From assembly GCA_905221605.1 (NCBI GenBank), contig CAJNDS010000202.1, positions 482,904-517,903 on the forward strand: a stretch of 35,000 bases of DNA, in the 5' to 3' direction. Positions within the stretch are counted from its first letter, which is position 1. Every line of letters begins with the position of its first letter. The notes beneath the pieces are model-generated. The model worked only from the letters and a program-made list of their open reading frames with translations, made no database searches and was not told where the DNA came from. The position numbers were made by a program, and so were the translations under genes. The DNA is from Symbiodinium natans (Eukaryota > Sar > Dinophyceae > Suessiales > Symbiodiniaceae). Shown one piece after another: positions 29,965-35,000 of the stretch.

Positions 29965-32900
29965 CGCTGAAACCTTGTGCAGGAGCCAGGAGATGCCGAG
30001 GATGGTCTGGTCGATCTGCCACCGTAAGAGCCCAAGAAACCCTTTCTTATAGGGTTCAGGGTTTAGGGTTTAGGGTTTAGGGTTTAGGGTTTAGGGTTTA
30101 GGGTTTAGGGTTTAGGGTCCAGGGTCTCGGCCTGGTAACACAATTGCCCTAAACCCTAAACCCTAAACCCATTCAGGAACTGCGGCAGCTCCTAGGGGCT
30201 GGGTGTTGGGTGGGGCTTCAGATGCTAAGTTAGGGTTTAGGGTTTAGGGTTTAGGGTTTAGGGTTTAGGGTTTAGGGTTTAGGGTTTAGGGTTTAGGGTT
30301 TAGGGTTTAGGGTTTAGGGTTTAGGGTTTAGGGTTTAGGGTTAGGGTTCAGGGTTTAGAGTTTATGCTTTCGGGTTTAGGGTTTTGGTGCTTGAGGGCTG
30401 TTAGGGCTTGAGGGTTTTAAGTCTTAGCAAGCGCAATCCGACAAAAAATGCAAATACTGCCATCTTGCAGCAGATGAAAGCAACTGCGCTGAACCACTGC
30501 ACGCCCATAAGGCTAAGACACCATACAGTATAGGTGGTTCCATAAGGGATGGGATGCAGAACAGAAGGTGAGACGCAAGCCCTACAAAAAACGGAGACCA
30601 CCAGCCGGCAGAAATCCAAATCCCAAATCCCTAATCCCCTCCGCCTGCTTCATGGCGGCGAAGGCGTAGCAAAGCTCCCCCATGCGTATCCTGACTCTGT
30701 GCGGGATGCTACCGTCAGGGTTGAGGGTTCGGGGCTGGGCTCCAATCTAGGGTTTAGGGTTTAGGCTTTTTTTCGCTCCGGCATAGCTGCCCGAACCGCA
30801 GGTGGTCTGGATCCGTTCCTGGTTTAGCGTTTAGGGTTTACGGCAGCCAAGCAGGAAGACCTGGGAAAAATAAATACCCGGACAGCTCTGAACATCTTAA
30901 CTCGAGCCCGGGAGTTGTTGGGCCAAGGAGTCAAGCTACTGAGAACCAACCCTAGGTCCCTGAACCCTAAACCCTAAACCCTAAACCCTGAACCCTAAAC
31001 CCTAAACCCTAAAGCCTAAAATTTATGCATACCCCCGCCCCCAAATTGAAGGCTCCCTACCATCCGCAACAGTGTGAAAGACTTCGTGGCGCTCTCAGGA
31101 TCCGACGGACATGGGTTTCGGTTTAGGGTTTAGGGTTTAGGGTTTAGGGCTTAGGGTTTAGGGTTTAGGGTTTAGGGTTTAGGGTTCAGGGTTCAGGGTT
31201 CAGGGTTCAGGGGGTTAGGGTTTGAAGGGTGGAAGAGTTTAGGGTGTGTAGGGAACAGCTGCAAGGTAAGCCCATGAGGGACCTTACATCAGGACGCCGG
31301 GTCCCTAGAAACATATTGAACAACTCGTATAATATCTAGACCCCTGAGTAACCTAGGAATAAAAATGGTACCCTTTTTGGTTTCCTGATTTAAAACAAAA
31401 AATGACCCAAAAAAACAAAATAAGGGCCTACCGCGGGTCATAGTCGCAAAACAATATGAACAGCAACTGCCCCCTTGAACAGGTGTCATTCGTTTTCTGT
31501 GGCATGATGCCATGGAGCTCTTAGGGTTCAGGGTAATTTAGGGTTTCGGGCGGGTTTAGGGCAATTAAGGGTTTAGGGTTTAGGGTTTAGGGTTTAGGGT
31601 TTAGGGTTTAGGGTAATTTAGGGTTCAGGGTTTGTAGGGTTCAGAGTTTAGGCTTTAGGGTTTTCGGGACAGGGTTTCCCCAGATCAAGCTGCAGCTTGA
31701 GGGGGGGCGCGGTCCTTTTGCCGAGGTAGGCCTCCGGCCGCCAAATGACTTCCACATCCTCTTCCGTGTAACCTTGGTCTGTATTCTAGTCTACTCCTGG
31801 TTGATGAGTTGGGATTGGGATTGAGAGGGGAAAAAGGTACCCTTCTGTGTTTAAATAGGTGTTCATGGGATCCTAACCTTGCAAAGGGGACTCGGGTTCC
31901 GGATTCATTCGCGTTCCGGGAATCGACGGTGGAGCAATGACGTTCCGAAGCCCCAGAAGCCCCTGAAGGGTTGCATTAGTAGGGAATCCCTAAACCCTAA
32001 ACCCTAAACCCTACACCTTAACCCGCTTAGGTTGGGAGGTTTTGGAGGTTCCCCTTAAACCCCGCTGCCGCCTCGACCGCCCCCCTTCCCTTATTTTGCC
32101 TTTGCACCGCCACTTTCTTTCACCGTTCATATCCAGCATCACATGCTCCCGCTTCAGCATTAGCATTACCACCTTTCTGTTACCTCTCATATCCAGCGTC
32201 ACCTTTTTCACCTTTGCATGACCACCTTTCTTTTACCATTCATATGAAGCATCACCTTTCTTCCACCTTTGCATGACCACCTTTGTTTTAACTTTGTTTT
32301 ACCTTTTTAATTCTTGAGCTATTTCCAGAATATACCATTCCTAGCACGTCACAACCCTAAACCTAAAACCTTTCACTCATGAGTCGAACTGGCTGCAGAA
32401 AAAAAGGATGGTCTCAACGGAGATGGCATGGCCCCTTAATTGCGGAAGGTGGCCTTAAGTCAGAATAACCCTAAATCCTTGTTTTGGGTTTTCCTTAACA
32501 AGACTCAAGCTACCAATTGCTTAAGAACCCCCCAAAAAATAGAATTATTCTTCCTTATAAGGGTATTATAGGGATGTTTCTTCCATTTTTGGGGGGGTTC
32601 TTACGCAACTAGTAGCAAGGGGTATCGAGCTTTTCGGGACACGCACCATGCACTGCTGGGCTCCTAGAAAACTAAAAAAGCCTCGTCCGGGGGCCCTTTG
32701 CGCCCCAAAACCCTAAACCCTAAACCCTAAACCACTCAACTTGCAGGCCAGGGCACGGAACTTCATCTTGATAGTGGGGAAGTTTGCCTGCGCCAACCCT
32801 AGATCCAAAACCCTACGCCCTAAGTTCCGGGCATCAATCTGCGAAAATCACACACCCTTCGTCAGTAATTTAGGGTTTAGGGTTTAGGGTTTGGCCAGTT

Positions 32901-34647
32901 CGGGTGAAAACACCCAGCTCCAACCTGAAGCCCTTCCCCATATTCTCTCCGCCTCCAAAACAAACCTCTGGCCTGTCGCAAGTGCCCAGACACAAGCAGC
33001 CTTTTTGTCTACATGGTGTAGGACCGTAGGAAGACCTCACACACACACACCCATTTGGGATGTTCCCCCGTCTACTAACAGTCTTTAATAGGGAATTAAA
33101 TCAGGGTACTATATTCCCCTATTGAGGACTGTTTCAAGGGGAACATCCCCAACAACCCCCATGTCCGATTTGTTCCCAGAAGGCCTGCGTTTCTATGCAA
33201 ATTCCCTCGGGCTTGGGGTGTTTGCAAAACAAAGACAGATCCTCGGATGGCCCTCAACACCCTCTGAACAACACTCCTAATATATGCTCCTTTTTTCACA
33301 ACCCAATGAGGCAAAATACAAAAGCATCCCAAGGCCCTACCCAGGCCCTAGATCCCAAACCCTAATGAAACAAGCCCTGACCATGCCATGCCGACGGACG
33401 TGCATCCGACTGCTCAATCTGTGGTAGCAGAGTAGCACAACAGAGCCCTTACGCGACCTCAGATGAACCAAGATCCCCAGCAATGCAACAGGGTTTTCGC
33501 CAGCCGGGGGAGAGCCTGATCACCCCTGAATTGAATACTATATATCTCTGTCCATACATTTCATCATGAGAACCCCCGACCTGGAGGTTCAGGGTACTTG
33601 CTACCCCAACTATAACTGGACTTGCAAGCCCCCTCAGTCCTGCAAATAGGTTAGACGTAATTCGACTTATATTTGGGGTTCTAAGCACCCATGGACCTTC
33701 AAGTAAAGACAAATACCTTCGACATCTCTTCTCTGATTGAGAACTCATTTCGCCTTAAACCCTAACTCTTCCGCCTGGCTCAAAGCGGCCCTTTCCCCCT
33801 CCGGGGTCGTGGCGCCCTTAAAACGCCAGCATTTCCTTGGTTGTTGCCAGCCAGGGTTCAGGTTTAGGATGTAAGGTGTTTAGGGTTTAGGGTGTAGGGT
33901 TTAGGGTGTAGGCTGTAGGGGTTGAGGGTTTGTTCGAGGATGGGTTGGGGTTGAGGGTTTGAAGGGGTCTCAGGACTCTGATCCCCTGCTACTTTGCACA
34001 GGAGCTGAACTGTCATTGACTCCATGAAGCATACATCTTGAGGAGCCATGAAGGCGCGGGAAATACACTTGGGTAGTTAGTCTAAATTGGGGGGCCTTTC
34101 TTGGGTCCCCTACATAGTACGGCACCCTTAAAACTAGCACCCGAAAAGGGACCCTAATTTGGAGAACTGCCCACTTGCTAAAGGAGATTTTTCCTAAGTA
34201 GCCCCCAAATAGCCCGTGAGGTCCCGTCATAAGGGTCCCCCTTGAACTTGCATCAGTGCCGATATAACGGTTTTCTTGGGGCCTGGGGTTTGCCAGGTGT
34301 GAAGTTGCGTTTTGCGCTTCAGCTCTTCTGAGGGAACAAGCAGCTTGACTGCACGCACGATTCTCACTGGATCCCTAAACCCTGAACCTAATAAAGCCTA
34401 TAGGACCTAAACCCTAACCCCTCCGAATACACAGCAAGCTGGCGGTTTTCCCCCCCCCCCCCCCCACCCCCTCCCCGCCGCCCCGTTCTCAACTTTCTAA
34501 GTTTACCTAATCCCTACACCCTAAACCGGCCCTAGACCCTAAACTGCGGAGAGAGCTCTAGGGTTTGAAGCAACATAAACTTGCAACGGAATGCGTCTTC
34601 AGAACACGAGCCATTCCAGCAGAACCAATGTAGTCCACTTTGCAAGT
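28204..34647 (-). CDS. Pepsin-family (A1) aspartic protease with C-terminal membrane anchor, 3' half
   Basis: Joined exons read, in order, NFPTIKMKFRALA, VEVIWRPEAYL, GELCYAFAAMKQ, IDQTILGISWLLHK, DAIFDVTSQRFGIVDADC, an acidic tail, then a hydrophobic segment LSISLPLVAVLLAGGFM. This is the C-terminal lobe of an A1 aspartic protease (pattern FPTI...P-x-x-YL...CYAF...ILG...FD...R-x-G-x-x-x-A-x-C) followed by a transmembrane anchor, as in BACE-type and plasmepsin V-type enzymes. The D-T/S-G catalytic motifs are not in the window; the gene continues beyond 35000. A membrane-bound secretory-pathway protease is inferred. The last frame runs to a TAG inside the telomere-like repeat downstream of 28204. 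Confidence 0.8.
28348..28457. mobile_element. Element family M4, copy 1
   Basis: Shares ctagaccc-N-gagt-acctggaataaaaa-gggtaccctttt with 31335 and ends ccgactgcgggtct. Confidence 0.6.
28709..28780 (-). CDS. A1 protease exon: acidic tail
   Basis: Acceptor CCCACGAAG. Encodes SNPEPFAIPADSDIAVGDVL then GPEL. Phase-0 GC donors (GCTGCT) fit; otherwise the frame reaches TAG at about 28695. Inverted telomere-like tracts on both sides. Confidence 0.68.
29257..29325 (-). CDS. A1 protease exon: FD...G...DADC motif
   Basis: Acceptor CGAGAGCCAG, GC-type donor GCCATG after AAG. Encodes DAIFDVTSQRFGIVDADCPS, the conserved last strands of the A1 fold. Confidence 0.87.
29690..29905 (+). repeat. TTTAGGG array grading into TTTAGAG variant
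   Basis: About 17 heptamers followed by a block of GTTTAGA units (29815-29890), then a poly-C run. Confidence 0.95.
29921..29962 (+). repeat. Poly-C run of about 42
   Basis: Homopolymer directly after the TTTAGGG/TTTAGAG array and just beyond the donor of exon 29974-30015. The length may be unreliable in sequencing. Confidence 0.9.
29974..30015 (-). CDS. A1 protease exon: ILG motif (42 bp)
   Basis: Acceptor CGGTGGCAG, donor GTTTCA. Encodes IDQTILGISWLLHK, the conserved I-L-G strand; in phase 0 with exon 29257-29325. The upstream phase also fits. Confidence 0.82.
30225..30390 (+). repeat. TTTAGGG array
   Basis: About seventeen perfect units and degenerate edges. Confidence 0.95.
30645..30690 (-). 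CDS. A1 protease exon: CYAF motif
   Basis: Acceptor AGAGTCAG, GC-type donor GCGGAG. Encodes IRMGELCYAFAAMKQ with the conserved Cys before the ILG strand. Confidence 0.73.
31033..31091 (-). CDS. Candidate A1 protease exon
   Basis: Acceptor CCTGAGAG; donor GTATGC (or GTAGGG, which would end it at 31061). Encodes ATKSFTLLRMVGSLQFGGG. Lies between inverted telomere-like tracts. The junctions need alternative sites, so it may be skipped. Confidence 0.42.
31118..31215 (+). repeat. TTTAGGG array ending in TTCAGGG variants
   Basis: Ten units followed by four TTCAGGG units; partner CCCTAAA tract at 30958-31020 across candidate exon 31033-31091. Confidence 0.93.
31335..31439. mobile_element. Element family M4, copy 2
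   Basis: tctagacccctgagtaacct then aggaataaaaatggtaccctttttgg; ends gcctaccgcgggtc. A truncated third copy lies at about 17020-17065. Confidence 0.6.
31691..31772 (-). CDS. A1 protease exon: RPEAYL motif
   Basis: Acceptor AGACCAAG, probable GC-type donor GCTTGA (alternative six bases away). Encodes YTEEDVEVIWRPEAYLGKRT then APPLKLQ. Confidence 0.72.
32120..32300. repeat. Degenerate tandem repeat, about 53-60 bp unit
   Basis: catatccag blocks at 32128, 32188 and 32241 (the last diverged), and accacctttc blocks at 32169, 32221 and 32277. Confidence 0.7.
32508..32617. mobile_element. Inverted-repeat family M2, copy 3
   Basis: gctaccaattgcttaagaac plus cccccaaaaaa, and its complement ttttttgggggggttcttac then gcaactagtagc. 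Confidence 0.7.
32745..32787 (-). CDS. A1 protease exon: FPTI motif
   Basis: Acceptor TTGGCGCAG; donor GCAAGT, the GC-type consensus, in the phase needed by exon 31691-31772. Encodes ANFPTIKMKFRALA. Confidence 0.72.
33057..33149. mobile_element. Family M1, copy 5
   Basis: gggatgttcccccgtctact and aggactgtttcaaggggaac; lies in an A1 protease intron. Confidence 0.75.
33150..33774. other. Intron interior
   Basis: Includes a 99-codon minus-strand frame (33449-33748) with no family signature and no supporting splice phase. Confidence 0.4.
33775..33816 (-). CDS. Candidate A1 protease exon
   Basis: Acceptor CGTTTTAAG, GC-type donor GCGGAA. Encodes GATTPEGERAALSQ, in phase 0 with 32745-32787. Confidence 0.52.
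34269..34366 (-). CDS. Candidate A1 protease exon
   Basis: Acceptor GGATCCAG, donor GTTATA. Encodes RIVRAVKLLVPSEELKRKTQ and more, 32 codons plus two bases, phase 0 end. A plausible helix of the C-terminal lobe. Confidence 0.5.
34585..34647 (-). CDS. Candidate exon upstream in the protease gene
   Basis: Acceptor CTCTCAAG, donor GCAAGT. Encodes TCKVDYIGSAGMARVLKTHS, 21 codons. The phase to the next exon is not resolved. Confidence 0.5.
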
Positions 34648-34653
34648 CTTGAG

Positions 34654-34658
34654 AGAGG

Positions 34659-34691
<33 letters not shown>
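34654..34691 (+). repeat. GA microsatellite
   Basis: Run of gagaga with small interruptions. Confidence 0.95.
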
Positions 34692-34692
<1 letters not shown>

Positions 34693-35000
34693 AGGGGTTT
34701 AGGGTTTAGGGTGCAGGGCTTATTTTTTAGGGTAACTGATTATAAGCAAGGAACTCGCTGATTTAGGTATCTTACATCACCCCTGTGCACAACCTTTGAA
34801 AAGGGTTTCCATAATTCGTTCCCTCATTCCCCAAAGAACTCGGAAGTTGTTTCTCTTATCAGCTCTTGAATCCCTCAGGCCACCGCTGAAAAAGAGAACA
34901 ACACCCACATCCTGAACTCACAAATGCACTCAGGACACCCGCCAAAGAAACTCAAAAGTCCCCGCCGCCCCGCCAAAAAAACGGGAAATGTCAGGAATAG
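34692..35000. other. No feature recognised beyond a short TTTAGGG tract
   Basis: The protease gene should continue to the right of the window; no catalytic DTG or DSG exon was found here. Confidence 0.5.

Noticed and set aside
33449-33748. 99-codon minus-strand open frame
   Set aside because: No motif, no phase fit with the protease exons around it, and chance frames of this size are common in this window.
1-35000. Dinoflagellate spliced-leader sequence or relic
   Set aside because: Scanned by eye for CCGTAGCCATTTTGGCTCAAG on both strands; only partial matches such as tccgtagcc near 12138 were seen.
1-35000. CRISPR arrays, tRNA or rRNA genes, bacterial promoters
   Set aside because: The spaced repeats are protein LRR units or telomere-like heptamers; no cloverleaf or rRNA block was recognised.

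Overview
The window looks like nuclear DNA of a eukaryote, most probably a dinoflagellate-type alveolate. The reasons are: plant/alveolate telomere-type heptamers (TTTAGGG/CCCTAAA) scattered through the whole window in both orientations; very short protein-coding islands that only make sense as spliced exons; a mixture of GT-AG and GC-AG introns; an intronless gene for a BspA-type leucine-rich-repeat protein with a cysteine-rich tail; and all convincing coding signal on the minus strand, as in unidirectional gene arrays. The species assignment is inference. No rRNA, tRNA, CRISPR array or prokaryotic operon was seen. Long open frames are mostly accidental; the real coding signal is in islands of 20-130 bases.

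Layout, read on the minus strand from high to low coordinates. (1) About 34650-28200: 3' half of a multi-exon gene for a pepsin-family (A1) aspartic protease with a C-terminal membrane helix (BACE/plasmepsin V-like layout); its 5' part and catalytic Asp motifs lie beyond the window. (2) About 28100-23500: mostly intronic or intergenic sequence, including a GC-rich self-complementary minisatellite. (3) About 23360-18095: phase-compatible exons of an unrecognised protein with one hydrophobic segment, charged helices and an acidic stretch. (4) About 17440-9400: exons coding low-complexity, Ser/Glu/Pro-rich sequence that appear to lead into (5). (5) 9473-1574: fourteen short exons which, when joined, keep reading phase at every junction and give two tandem cyclic-nucleotide-binding domains (PKA-R/PKG type); the second domain breaks off before its phosphate-binding cassette. 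(6) 1285-1: an intronless secreted BspA-LRR/Cys-rich protein, running off the left edge. Sets 3-5 could be one very large gene or several.

The most unusual feature is architectural. Read on the + strand, many exons have the form (CCCTAAA)n - exon - (TTTAGGG)n. In the sense of the genes the introns therefore begin with (TTTAGGG)n and end with (CCCTAAA)n: their ends are inverted telomere-like repeats that could pair in the pre-mRNA and bring the splice sites together. In four places the repeat itself supplies the 5' splice site (exon|GTTTAGGG). The introns also carry several families of roughly 70-160 bp inverted-repeat elements (MITE-like) and a short conserved block next to the telomere tracts.

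All exon borders were deduced by eye from peptide sense, AG acceptors, GT/GC donors and phase; no transcript data or database search was available.
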